From positions 1 through 64,000 of the forward strand of contig JAHCHE010000019.1 of assembly GCA_026129905.1 (NCBI GenBank): a stretch of 64,000 nt of DNA. The letters are read 5' to 3'. Positions 44,204 through 52,494 of this stretch are shown here, one piece after another. Under the pieces are notes generated by a model. The model worked only from the letters and a program-made list of their open reading frames with translations. It was not told where the DNA came from and did not search any database. The DNA comes from Bryobacteraceae bacterium (lineage in GTDB: Bacteria > Acidobacteriota > Terriglobia > Bryobacterales > Bryobacteraceae). The translations under genes and the position numbers were made by a program. Position 1 is the stretch's first letter. Each line of letters starts with the position of its first letter.

Positions 44204-45001
44204 ATGCGAATCTGGAGTATCGCTGTCACGCTCGTCGTGGTCGTCGTCTGGGCGGCGCCGGCGCGGGCGCAGTTGAAGACCAAGCTGCGCGAAGACACGC
44301 TGGCCGCGTTCACCCGCTACATCGCCGCGGCCGAGAAGACCATGCGCCAGCGCTGGGACCTCCAGCGTTCGTTTCTCTGGGCACACGAACGCAAGGAGGT
44401 TATCGAACGGCTGCGCAAAGGCGAGATCGTCATCGAGAAGGCGGCGGTGAACCCGAAGATCGACATTCCCAACGGAATAGCGCACCACTGGATCGCCGCC
44501 GTCCTGATTCCTAACGGGAAGATGGAGAACGCTTTGGCGCTGCTCCAGGATTTCGACCGCCACCAGCAGATCTACCCCGAGATCGTTTCTTCCCGGGTGC
44601 TGGAGCAAAAGGGAGACTCCCTGCGCGGTTATTGGCGCCTGCGCAAAGAAAAGATCCTCACCGTAGTGCTGGACGTCGAGCAGACGGCGGAGTATTTCCA
44701 GGCCGGCGGGGGCCGGTGGTACAACGTCGCGGCGTTTAAGCAAGTGCGCGAAGTGGAAGACGCCGGCGAGCCGGACGAGCGCGCGCTGCCCCCGGATGAA
44801 GGACATGGATTTCTGTGGCGGCTAAACGGCTACTGGCGGCTTGAACCCGCGCCGGAAGGCCTGTACATGGAATGCGAAACCATCACCCTCAGCCGCGATA
44901 TTCCGTTCGGCCTGTCGTTTGTGATCGGACCGATGACGAACGGCCTGCCGCGCGAATCCCTCCTCGGCAGCATGCGGGCCACTCGCGACGCCCTGCGGTA
45001 G
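44204..45001 (+). CDS. secreted protein of unknown function
   Basis: 265 residues with a clear signal peptide (MRIWSIAVTLVVVVVWAAPARAQ). The N-terminal half is helical (FTRYIAAAEKTMRQRWDLQRSFLWA), and the C-terminal half alternates strands (KILTVVLDVEQTAEYF, WYNVAAFKQVREVED, WRLNGYWRLEPAPEGLYMECETITLSRDIP), a pattern like START/Bet v1 ligand-binding domains. Similar proteins occur widely in Acidobacteria as hypothetical. It begins 21 bp after hydantoinase A. Confidence 0.7.
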   Translation: MRIWSIAVTLVVVVVWAAPARAQLKTKLREDTLAAFTRYIAAAEKTMRQRWDLQRSFLWAHERKEVIERLRKGEIVIEKAAVNPKIDIPNGIAHHWIAAVLIPNGKMENALALLQDFDRHQQIYPEIVSSRVLEQKGDSLRGYWRLRKEKILTVVLDVEQTAEYFQAGGGRWYNVAAFKQVREVEDAGEPDERALPPDEGHGFLWRLNGYWRLEPAPEGLYMECETITLSRDIPFGLSFVIGPMTNGLPRESLLGSMRATRDALR

Positions 45002-45013
45002 ACTCCGTCGCGA

Positions 45014-45754
45014 TCAAGCCCCGGCGGCCTGTTTTCCTTCAATCGCGTCGGCCAGCGCGCGCAGCAGGGCGGCGCCGTCGCCTCGCCAGGCGCTCCCGTG
45101 CATGCAGGCGAGCGTCGTGGGTTGCTGCTCGGCCAGGCGCTCCAGCAGCGCGCGCGTGTCCACGGCGTGGGCGTAGTAGTCCATCTGCCGGCGAAAAGCT
45201 TCGCTCGGACCGAGAATGTCGGCTTGGGTGAGCGGGGGATGATCCGCCCCGCCCTGCGTGAACAGATCGCCGGACAGCAGCGTCTGCGTTTGTTCGTCGA
45301 ACAGATAGCCGCAGTCCCATCCGTGGGGCGCGTGGGGGGCGTCCAACCACCGCAGGCGGCGCGAACCCAACAGCAGCGTATCGCCGTGCGCCAAGGCATG
45401 CGCGGGGCGGTCGGCGACATCGTTGATCGACACCATGGCGCCCACGGCCGAGCACACCGGGACGGCCGAGGGCGCGACGGTCAGCCAGTCATTGAGCGCC
45501 CCGCACTCGTCCGCCTCGAAATGCGAAAGGCCGATGTACCCCAGGCGTTCCACCGGCATCACCGCGGCGACAGCCTCCCGCACCAACGGAAACATGCGCT
45601 TAAGCCCCGCGTGGAACAGCAGCGGCGTTTCGTCCACCACCAGGTATTGATTGAACGTGAACCCGCCCGGCAAGACGGTTACCGGAGTGCTGATGCGATA
45701 GATGCCGGCGGCGATTTCATCTACGGTCGTCCCGGACTGAGAATTTGTAATCAC
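45014..45754 (-). CDS. flavodiiron-type metallo-beta-lactamase (ODP) protein without flavodoxin domain
   Basis: 246 residues from a GTG preceded by GGGGAGGG; longer upstream frames run antisense through the divergent gene. The diiron-site motif H78-F-E80-A-D82 is present (SHFEADECG), with LLSGDLFTQGG and ACMHGSAWRGDG supplying further Asp and His ligands. In flavodiiron NO/O2 reductases the first motif is H-x-E-x-D-H; here Glu replaces the second His. There is no C-terminal flavodoxin domain, so it may be an O2/NO sensor (ODP type) rather than a reductase. Divergent from the hemerythrin-PAS operon. Confidence 0.8.
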   Translation of the reverse strand: MITNSQSGTTVDEIAAGIYRISTPVTVLPGGFTFNQYLVVDETPLLFHAGLKRMFPLVREAVAAVMPVERLGYIGLSHFEADECGALNDWLTVAPSAVPVCSAVGAMVSINDVADRPAHALAHGDTLLLGSRRLRWLDAPHAPHGWDCGYLFDEQTQTLLSGDLFTQGGADHPPLTQADILGPSEAFRRQMDYYAHAVDTRALLERLAEQQPTTLACMHGSAWRGDGAALLRALADAIEGKQAAGA

Positions 45755-45851
45755 GGTTCCCTCCCCAAACGCGATCTTACCGCTTGCCTTGGGGCCGCGC
45801 AGCCGTAGCAGCGGAGATGCGACAGGTTCGCGCCCTTCGCGCGCCGCGGCG

Positions 45852-45863
45852 TGACCAAAGTCA
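45852..45863. promoter_or_regulatory. TGAC-CAAA-GTCA palindrome in the divergent O2/NO-module promoter region
   Basis: Perfect inverted repeat with a 4-nt spacer, in the half-site geometry of CRP/FNR-superfamily regulators (compare TTGAT-N4-ATCAA of FNR/DNR). It lies 38 bp before the hemerythrin-PAS start and about 100 bp before the metallo-beta-lactamase start. No regulator gene is nearby. Confidence 0.5.
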
Positions 45864-45901
45864 TAGATCGCCGGAGCGCCACTTCGTATTCTGGTCGTGG
45901 A

Positions 45902-47143
45902 ATGAGCGAAGTGATCAATAACCGCGAGCACCGGATTCTGGCGCTTAAGAGCGTCATCGAGCGCCTGCACGCGGGCGAGCCGCCGGAACAGGTGAAGGGC
46001 GTTCTGAAGGACATCGTCCGGCAGACGGATTATTCGGAAATCGTCGCCATGGAAGAGCAGCTCATGGCGGAAGGAATGCCGGTGGAGGAGGTCAAGTCGA
46101 TGTGCGACCTCCACTCGCAAGTGACGCGGGACATCCTGGTGCAGCTTCCCGCGAGGGCGCTGCCGCCAGGGCATCCGGTGGATACGTTCCGCCGGGAGAA
46201 CGAGGCATTGCGTGGGGTCGCGTTCAAAATGCGCGGGGTGATGGCGGAGATCGGCGCCCTGCCGGACGACGCCGCGCCGGAAGCATTGGTCCAGCAGTGG
46301 CGACAGAGCTTCAACGAGCTGATGGATATCGATAAGCACTACCAGCGCAAGGAGCACGCCCTGTTCCCGTTCCTGGAGCGGCACGGGATCACCGGCCCCT
46401 CCAAGGTGATGTGGGCGAAGGACGACGACGTGCGCGCTCTGCTCAAAGATCTCGGCGAAGCGCTCGGGCAACGCGGCGCCACGGCGGCGGAATGGAAACT
46501 GGTGGCCGCCAGCGTCGCCGACGCCGCGCTCTCGGCGATCGAGGAAATGATCTACAAGGAGGAAAACATCCTCCTGCCGATGTGCCTGAACACCTTCACC
46601 GATGACGAATGGGCGGAAATCTGGGCTTCGTCGCCGCGCTACGGCTGGTGCCTGGTGGAGCCGCGCGAAGGTTACCGCCCACCGCAACCCGCCGTGCGCG
46701 AGGGGCTGAGGCTGCCGCCGTCGGACACGATCATGCTCCCGACGGGAAACCTTTCGCTCGACCAGCTTGTCCGCATTTTCTCCACCATGCCGCTCGATCT
46801 GACGTTCGTGGACGCCGACGACCGGGTGTGTTTCTTCTCGGAGGGACCGCATCGCGTGTTCGCGCGGAGCAAGGCGATCATCGGCCGCAAGGTCCAGCAC
46901 TGCCATCCCCCGCGGAGCGTCGACGTGGTCGACCGGATCCTGACCGATTTCCGGGAAGGACGGCAGAGCGTGGCCGAATTCTGGATTAACTTTCACGGAC
47001 GCTTCGCGCACATTCGCTACTTCGCCGTTCGCGACGGGGAGGGCAAGTACATGGGCACGCTCGAGGTGACGCAGGACGTTACGGGAATCCGGGCGCTGGA
47101 AGGCGAGCGCCGCCTGCTCCAATACGACGGAGTTGCGCAATGA
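45902..47143 (+). CDS. DUF438 hemerythrin-PAS protein
   Basis: 413 residues from the ATG giving MSEVINNREHRILALKSVI. Order: DUF438 helical N-terminal domain (about 1-80, HAGEPPEQVKGVLKDIV), hemerythrin-like domain (about 90-250: HPVDTFRRENEALRG, HYQRKEHALFPFLERHG, MIYKEENILLPM), then a PAS domain (about 280-400: STMPLDLTFVDADDRVCFFSEGP, IIGRKVQHCHPPRSVDVVDRIL). The PAS segment is of the heme/NO-linked type found in this architecture. One canonical hemerythrin His (in the first motif) is Asp here. Probably senses or handles O2/NO. It overlaps the next gene by four bases. Confidence 0.88.
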   Translation: MSEVINNREHRILALKSVIERLHAGEPPEQVKGVLKDIVRQTDYSEIVAMEEQLMAEGMPVEEVKSMCDLHSQVTRDILVQLPARALPPGHPVDTFRRENEALRGVAFKMRGVMAEIGALPDDAAPEALVQQWRQSFNELMDIDKHYQRKEHALFPFLERHGITGPSKVMWAKDDDVRALLKDLGEALGQRGATAAEWKLVAASVADAALSAIEEMIYKEENILLPMCLNTFTDDEWAEIWASSPRYGWCLVEPREGYRPPQPAVREGLRLPPSDTIMLPTGNLSLDQLVRIFSTMPLDLTFVDADDRVCFFSEGPHRVFARSKAIIGRKVQHCHPPRSVDVVDRILTDFREGRQSVAEFWINFHGRFAHIRYFAVRDGEGKYMGTLEVTQDVTGIRALEGERRLLQYDGVAQ

Positions 47144-47664
47144 CGCTGCCCATCACTCCCGAAACCAAAGTCGGCGCGCTGCTGGAGGCGTACCCTGCCC
47201 TGGAGAAAGTCCTTGTCGGCATCGCCCCGGCATTCGCGAAGCTGCGGAATCCGATTCTGAGACGAACGGTTGCCAAAGTGGCGACGCTCGACCAGGCCGC
47301 GAAGATTGGAGGCGTCGGCGCCCGGGAACTCGTGCGAACGCTGCGCGAGGCCGCCGGACAAGCGGACGCCGATCTGCCGGAATCCGCTGCCGCTTCGCCG
47401 GACGCCGGAGCGGCGAGCGGGCCGGAGTGGCTGGCGGGAGCGACGGTGCGACTCGAGATCGATGCGGACGCAATGCTGGAGACGGGCGAGCATCCGCTCG
47501 GCAAGGTGCGGCAATGCGCCGCCGCCCTGGGGCCGCGCGAGGTGGTCCGCCTGACGAGTTCGTTTCGGCCGGCCCCGCTGGTGGACGCCGTCTCGCGCGG
47601 CGGATTGCGGGCTCATTGCCGGCAGACGGATGGCGGCTACGTCACGTACGTCTGGCGAGCGTGA
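47140..47664 (+). CDS. DUF1858-DUF2249 protein, coupled partner of the hemerythrin-PAS protein
   Basis: 174 residues. The N-terminal DUF1858 domain (about 1-70: ITPETKVGALLEAYPALEKVLVGIAPAFAKLRNPILRRTVAKVATLDQAA) resembles the N-terminal part of ScdA/Ric-type iron-sulfur repair proteins; a short linker leads to DUF2249 (about 105-172: VRLEIDADAMLETGEHPLGKVRQCAAALGPREVVRLTSSFRPAPLVDAV), a TusA/SirA-like fold. ATGA overlap with the preceding stop shows translational coupling. A role in NO-damaged iron centre repair is inference from domains. Confidence 0.85.
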   Translation: MTLPITPETKVGALLEAYPALEKVLVGIAPAFAKLRNPILRRTVAKVATLDQAAKIGGVGARELVRTLREAAGQADADLPESAAASPDAGAASGPEWLAGATVRLEIDADAMLETGEHPLGKVRQCAAALGPREVVRLTSSFRPAPLVDAVSRGGLRAHCRQTDGGYVTYVWRA

Positions 47665-47679
47665 CTGGCGGCCGTCCGT

Positions 47680-48876
47680 TCACGCGGCGGCGAGAATGTC
47701 GAGCCGTTTTGCCACGCGCGTGAGAATGTCAAGCGCGCGGTCAAGCTGATCGCGGGTGTGCGTCGCGGTAACGATCGTCCGCACGCGCGCCTTGCCTTTT
47801 GCCACGGTGGGAAAGCCGATTCCGGTGGCCAGCACCCCCTCGTCGAACAGCGCCCGCGAGTAAGCGTGCGCGGCCGCAGCCTCGCCTACCATGATCGGCG
47901 TGATCGGCGTTTCGCTGCTGCCCGTGGCGAAACCTGCCTCGCAGAGGTTCTTCTTGAAGTACCGCGTGTTGTCCCACAGCGCCTGAATCCGTTCCGGTTC
48001 CTGCTCCAGGAGGTCGAACGCGGCCAGGCACGCCGCCGCGACCCCCGGAGGGTGGGAGGTCGAAAACAGGAACGGCCGCCCGCGGTGATACAGGAACTCG
48101 ACCAGATCGCGGCTCCCGCAGATGTAGCCGCCGAGGCAACCGATCGCCTTCGATAGCGTGCCCACCTGGATGTGCACGCGCCCGTGCAGCCCGAAGTGAT
48201 CCACCGTTCCGCGCCCCGCGCCTCCCAGCACGCCGGAAGCGTGCGCGTCGTCCAGCATCATGATGGCGCCGTACCGCTCCGCCACGTCCACCAGTTCGGG
48301 CAGCGGCGCGATGTCGCCGTCCATGGAGAAAACGCCGTCGGTGATCAGCAGCTTTCGTCCCGGCAGCCCGGACAGTTCGCTCAGGATGGCGTCCGCCGCC
48401 GCCGCATCACGGTGCGGAAACACTTTGATCTTGGCTTTCGAAAGACGGCAGCCGTCGATGATGCTCGCGTGGTTTAATTCATCCGAAACGATATGGTCGT
48501 CCGGTCCTAATATCGCCGAAACCGTGCCGGAATTCGCCGTAAATCCGGATTGAAAAACGACGCATGCCTCGACATGCTTGAACTCGGCGATGCGCCGCTC
48601 GAGTTCCAGGTGGAGGCTCATCGTGCCGGAAATCGTGCGGACGGCGCCGGAGCCCGCGCCGTACTTCCTTGTCGCCTCGACGGCCGCTTCGATCAATTTC
48701 GGATGATCGGCCAAGCCGAGATAATTGTTAGAGGCGAGGTTGATCACCTCCCGCCCGTCGACGCGCGCCACCGGCTCGCACGCCGACTGCAGTTCGCGCA
48801 GCGTCTGGTATGTGCCGGCTTCCCGCCACGCCTGGAGCTGTTCGGTTAAGTAAGAGAGCGGGTTCACCGCGGACAT
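47680..48876 (-). CDS. kbl: glycine C-acetyltransferase (2-amino-3-oxobutyrate CoA ligase)
   Basis: 398 residues. PLP alpha-oxoamine synthase that cleaves 2-amino-3-oxobutyrate with CoA to glycine and acetyl-CoA in threonine degradation. INLASNNYLGLADHP near the N terminus, DELNHASIIDGCRLS, DDAHASGVLGGAGRGTVDHFG, and the PLP lysine in VGTLSKAIGCLGGYICG are present; the C terminus VRTIVTATHTRDQLDRALDIL matches the family. The threonine dehydrogenase partner is not adjacent; the MDR dehydrogenase near 9 kb is a remote candidate. Confidence 0.88.
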   Translation of the reverse strand: MSAVNPLSYLTEQLQAWREAGTYQTLRELQSACEPVARVDGREVINLASNNYLGLADHPKLIEAAVEATRKYGAGSGAVRTISGTMSLHLELERRIAEFKHVEACVVFQSGFTANSGTVSAILGPDDHIVSDELNHASIIDGCRLSKAKIKVFPHRDAAAADAILSELSGLPGRKLLITDGVFSMDGDIAPLPELVDVAERYGAIMMLDDAHASGVLGGAGRGTVDHFGLHGRVHIQVGTLSKAIGCLGGYICGSRDLVEFLYHRGRPFLFSTSHPPGVAAACLAAFDLLEQEPERIQALWDNTRYFKKNLCEAGFATGSSETPITPIMVGEAAAAHAYSRALFDEGVLATGIGFPTVAKGKARVRTIVTATHTRDQLDRALDILTRVAKRLDILAAA

Positions 48877-48896
48877 GGTTCTCGATCCTCGACGCT

Positions 48897-50186
48897 TCAG
48901 ACCTTTTCCGGCACGACGAAGGGCTTTCGGTAATCGCGCGTAAACAGGCGGTTCGCCTCGCTGTCGCCGCGGCAGGTCATGGTCTCGGCGTCGAATTCCA
49001 GGGTCCGCCCCAGCCGGTACGAAATATTCGCCAGGTGGACCAGCGTGGTGGAGATCGCCCCTTCTTCAATTTCCGCGTTCAGCAGATTGCGGTTGCGCGC
49101 CCGCACCGCCGCCAGGAAATTGGCGTAGTGGCTCTCGCCGCCGCCGCGCGCCGAAGGTCCCGGCGCCTGCTCCTTTCCGAGGAAGGTCTTGTAGCCGCCT
49201 TCCACCGTCATGTACCCCTTGGCGCCGTAGAACAGGTTGCCGATCACGTTGGTGTTGGGCCGCGACGCGCCTATCTCCGCCTCACGGTTGCTGATCCAGT
49301 GCCGCACTTCGAAAACCAGCATCTTCTTCCTGCCCGCGCCGTTAAACTCGAATGTCGCCACCATCGTGTTCGGCGTCTCCTGGTCGTCGTCGAACATGAA
49401 GTGGCCGCCCATCGCGCTCACGCGAACCGGGTAGGTGACGCCCAATCCCCACCGCGCGACGTCCATCTGGTGTATGCCCTGGTTGCCGATGTCGCCGTTG
49501 CCGTAGTCCCAGAACCAGTGCCAGTTGTAGTGGAACCGGTTGCGCGTGAACGGCCGCGCGCGCGCCGGACCCAGCCACAGGTCGTAATGGACGCCCGCCG
49601 GAACCGCCTCCTCGGCCGTTCGCCCGATGGTGTCGCGCCACTTGTAGCAGAGGCCGCGCGCCATGTAGACGTCGCCGATCAGCCCATCGGACATTTTCTG
49701 AAACCCCTCGCGCAGTCCTGCCGAAGAGCGGCTCTGCGACCCGTGTTGCACGATACGGTCGTACTTCCGCGCCGCCGCCACGATCTGACGCGACTCGAAC
49801 ATGTTATGCGAGCATGGCTTCTCGACGTAGACATCCTTGCCTGCCTGGCACGCCCAGATGGTTTGCAGCGTGTGATTGTGGTTCTGCGTCGCGATTGATA
49901 CCGCGTCGATGGACTTGTCCTCGATCAGCTTGCGGAAATCGACGAACGCGGCCGGACGTTTTTTGCCCAGCTTTTCCACGTCGGCGAGCCGCGTTTCCAG
50001 CACGGATTCGTCCACGTCGCACAGCGCGGCGATCTCGACGTTCGGCAACTCGGCGTAGCCTCGGATGTGATCGCGGCCGCGTCCCCTCAGCCCGACGCAG
50101 GCGACCCGCACCGTATCGTTGGCGCTGCGCGCCGGTTTCGACGCCGCCGCGGCGGCGGAACTCATCAGAAAGATTCTACGGTTCAT
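48897..50186 (-). CDS. exported Gfo/Idh/MocA family oxidoreductase
   Basis: 429 residues from the ATG giving MNRRIFLMSSAAAAASKPARSANDTVRVACVGLRGRGRDH, with AAAGGA nine bases upstream. The NRRIFLMSS start is a probable Tat signal. Rossmann motif GLRGRG and catalytic EKPCSH are clear; HWFWDYGNGDIGNQGIHQMDVARWGLG is the C-terminal-domain signature. A likely substrate is a sugar or inositol derivative. It is divergent from the UxuA-like gene 101 bp away, with TATAGT 25 bp upstream. Confidence 0.9.
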   Translation of the reverse strand: MNRRIFLMSSAAAAASKPARSANDTVRVACVGLRGRGRDHIRGYAELPNVEIAALCDVDESVLETRLADVEKLGKKRPAAFVDFRKLIEDKSIDAVSIATQNHNHTLQTIWACQAGKDVYVEKPCSHNMFESRQIVAAARKYDRIVQHGSQSRSSAGLREGFQKMSDGLIGDVYMARGLCYKWRDTIGRTAEEAVPAGVHYDLWLGPARARPFTRNRFHYNWHWFWDYGNGDIGNQGIHQMDVARWGLGVTYPVRVSAMGGHFMFDDDQETPNTMVATFEFNGAGRKKMLVFEVRHWISNREAEIGASRPNTNVIGNLFYGAKGYMTVEGGYKTFLGKEQAPGPSARGGGESHYANFLAAVRARNRNLLNAEIEEGAISTTLVHLANISYRLGRTLEFDAETMTCRGDSEANRLFTRDYRKPFVVPEKV

Positions 50187-50210
50187 GGTGGCGATTCCTT
50201 TGCTGTTCCC

Positions 50211-50216
50211 ACTATA
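50211..50216 (-). promoter_or_regulatory. -10 element (TATAGT) of the Gfo/Idh/MocA gene
   Basis: Reverse complement of ACTATA. The start would fall near 50205, just before the AAAGGA ribosome-binding site. The -35 (CGATAA) is weak. Confidence 0.35.
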
Positions 50217-50287
50217 GCGCCGGGCCGCAGGACTTATCGCAGGCAAGCGCCCGCGCTGCTAAGCTTTAACCCGGAGGAAGATTCGCC

Positions 50288-51403
50288 TTGAAGCGACGAA
50301 GTTTCGCGCAGCGCGTCCTGGCCGCCGGAGCGACGGCGGCGTATGGAGGCCATGCTCCGGCGCCGGCCGCCGCTCAGGCGTCCCGCCCGCGGCCAAACAC
50401 CCTCATGCATGTCGGAGGAGACTATCACAGCGTGGCGGGCGCCGGCATCACATCCAGGGAGAACCTCGAATACAACCTTCGCCACGGCGTGAAACACCTT
50501 ACCGTGCTGGCGAAGAACCGGACCCCCGAAACCGGGTGGGATCCCGACGAGTTGAACCGCATGCGGGACGATTGCGACAAGCTCGGCGTCACGCTGGAAG
50601 CCATCCGCATGGAGCCCGACTACATTCTGCTGCGGAAAGGCCCCGAGCGCGACCGCGCCGTCGAAACGATCGTCGGGAACCTTGAAAAAGCCTCCCACGT
50701 CGGCGTGGGGATCGTCACCTATCACTGGACCGTGATTCCCATTCGCCGCAACCGCCGGACCACGGGCCGCGGCGGCGCGATGTATCCAGGATTCCTGCTG
50801 GAAGAAAATTGGAAAGACCTCCCGCCCGGCCCCGCCGGCGTGGTCAATTCCGAAGATTACTGGGAACGCATCGGCTATTTCCTCGAAAAGGTTGTCCCGG
50901 CGGCCGCGGAATTTGACGTCCGCCTGGCCTGCCACCCCTACGACCCGCCCGGTCTGCCGTTCGGCTATCAGGGCGCCGATAACTGGGACTCGCCATCGAT
51001 CTTTGACGCCATCAGGCGATATGAGGCGGTGGTCGAGAGCCCGTACAACGGCTTTCAGCTATGCCTCGGAACGGTGGCGGAGGGTCTGCGCCACCCACGG
51101 ACGGAGGTCCTGCCGGTGGTCCGCTATCTCGCCGCGCGAGGCAAAATCTACCAGGTCCACATGCGCAACATTCGCGGGCAGCTCCACGGCTTCGAGGAGG
51201 TCTATCCCGACGAAGGCGAGATGGACTTCTTTGGGATCATGCGAATCTTCCGCGACGAACAGTTCAGCGGGTCCATCTGTCCCGACCACATGCCGCATCA
51301 TCCCAGCGACCCGCGCCTGCTCCAGGCCTTTGCGTTCGGCTACGGCTACATCAAGGCGCTGATTCAAGCCGTCAACGCAGAAGCGGGCGGCGCGCCAGTC
51401 TGA
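50288..51403 (+). CDS. exported mannonate dehydratase (UxuA)-like enzyme
   Basis: 371 residues from a TTG preceded by GGAGG ten bases upstream. The start MKRRSFAQRVLAAGATAAYGG is a Tat-like signal. The TIM-barrel of the UxuA family follows, with GVKHLTVLAKNRTPETGWDPDEL, VRLACHPYDPPGLPFGYQG (metal-binding His), NGFQLCLGTVAEGL, QVHMRNIRGQLHGFEEVYPDEGEMDFFGIM and SICPDHMPHHP. D-mannonate dehydratase makes 2-keto-3-deoxygluconate; exported homologues may instead act on other acids or be isomerases. Spacing and orientation pair it with the divergent oxidoreductase. Confidence 0.82.
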   Translation: MKRRSFAQRVLAAGATAAYGGHAPAPAAAQASRPRPNTLMHVGGDYHSVAGAGITSRENLEYNLRHGVKHLTVLAKNRTPETGWDPDELNRMRDDCDKLGVTLEAIRMEPDYILLRKGPERDRAVETIVGNLEKASHVGVGIVTYHWTVIPIRRNRRTTGRGGAMYPGFLLEENWKDLPPGPAGVVNSEDYWERIGYFLEKVVPAAAEFDVRLACHPYDPPGLPFGYQGADNWDSPSIFDAIRRYEAVVESPYNGFQLCLGTVAEGLRHPRTEVLPVVRYLAARGKIYQVHMRNIRGQLHGFEEVYPDEGEMDFFGIMRIFRDEQFSGSICPDHMPHHPSDPRLLQAFAFGYGYIKALIQAVNAEAGGAPV

Positions 51404-51430
51404 AGCCCTCGAGCCGTTGCTGCCCGCGCT

Positions 51431-52390
51431 CTACCCCTCGGCGTCACGCATCGCGCGCGCGATCGCCTCGATGTCCGCGTCGCTCAACGCGAGGTCCGGC
51501 GCGCCGAGGACGCCTTGAAGTTGCTGCGGCGAGCGCACGCCCACAATTGCCGCCGTCACCGCTGGGTTCCGCAGCGTCCAGGCAATCGCCGCCTCGCCCG
51601 GTCCCCGCCCCCGGCGCCCGCCGATCTTGCGCAGTTCCTCCACCACGGCAAGCCCCCGGGTCAACATCGGCTCCTGGAAAAACGGCGACCGGCGCCGCCA
51701 ATCGTCCGGCGGCAGACTGGCCAGCCGCTCCCGCGTCATCCCGCCGGTCAGCAGCCCCGATTTCATCGGCGCGTAGACAATGACGCCGATTCCTTGACTG
51801 GCGGCGTAAGGCAGAATCGCCCGCTCCGCTTCCGGCTGCACGATCGAATACGGCGGCTGCGTAGAGGTGATCGGCGCGATCGGACGGATGCGCTCCATCT
51901 GCTCGACGCTGCAATTCGATACGCCGATGTAGCGGACTTTGCCTTCCTGCTTCAGCTTCGCCAGCGTTTCCCAGCCCTCTTCGAGTTCTTCGTCGGGCTC
52001 CGGCCAGTGAATCTGGTACAGGTCGATCACGTCGGTCCTAAGCCGCCGCAGGCTGTTCTCGCATTCTTTCCGGACGGCGTCCCGCTTCAGCAGCTTCACG
52101 ATGCCCCCGGTCTCGTTCCAGTTCCGCCCGCACTTGGTGAAGACGTACGGCCGCGGCGAGATCCCTTCCAGAGCGCGCGCCACCACTTCTTCGGCGTGCC
52201 CCAATCCGTAAACGGCGGCCGTGTCGATCCAGTTGATGCCGGCTTCGAGCGCCGCCCGGATCGCGGCAATGGAATCCCCGTCGTCCTGCGGCCCCCACGA
52301 GAACGCCCATCCCGCTCCGCCCATCGCCCACGCGCCGAGGCCGATTCGCGTCAGCCGCATGTCGCTACCGCCGAGTTGCCTGGTCTCCAT
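51431..52390 (-). CDS. aldo/keto reductase
   Basis: A 319-residue NADPH-dependent aldo/keto reductase of the general AKR11/AKR12-like type. Tetrad: D and Y in NWIDTAAVYGLGHAEEVV, K in PYVFTKCGRNW and H in LYQIHWPEPDEEL. SNCSVEQMERI and VGVRSPQQLQGVLGA are the cofactor-binding parts. Cytoplasmic, without signal peptide, unlike its neighbours. It may reduce sugar or keto products of the exported set. Confidence 0.93.
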   Translation of the reverse strand: METRQLGGSDMRLTRIGLGAWAMGGAGWAFSWGPQDDGDSIAAIRAALEAGINWIDTAAVYGLGHAEEVVARALEGISPRPYVFTKCGRNWNETGGIVKLLKRDAVRKECENSLRRLRTDVIDLYQIHWPEPDEELEEGWETLAKLKQEGKVRYIGVSNCSVEQMERIRPIAPITSTQPPYSIVQPEAERAILPYAASQGIGVIVYAPMKSGLLTGGMTRERLASLPPDDWRRRSPFFQEPMLTRGLAVVEELRKIGGRRGRGPGEAAIAWTLRNPAVTAAIVGVRSPQQLQGVLGAPDLALSDADIEAIARAMRDAEG

Positions 52391-52494
52391 GAAAGTTCCA
52401 GACCATCATACAAGCAGCGGTATCGGCAGCAGAGTTGCCGTTCTCGTGTATGATCGTAGGGTTCCCATTAATCCCGGAAAACAGGAGCTTGACG

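Noticed and set aside
45014-47140. 708-codon version of the metallo-beta-lactamase gene
   Set aside because: The extra N terminus is antisense to the hemerythrin-PAS gene; the GTG at 45754 with GGGGAGGG fits the family start.
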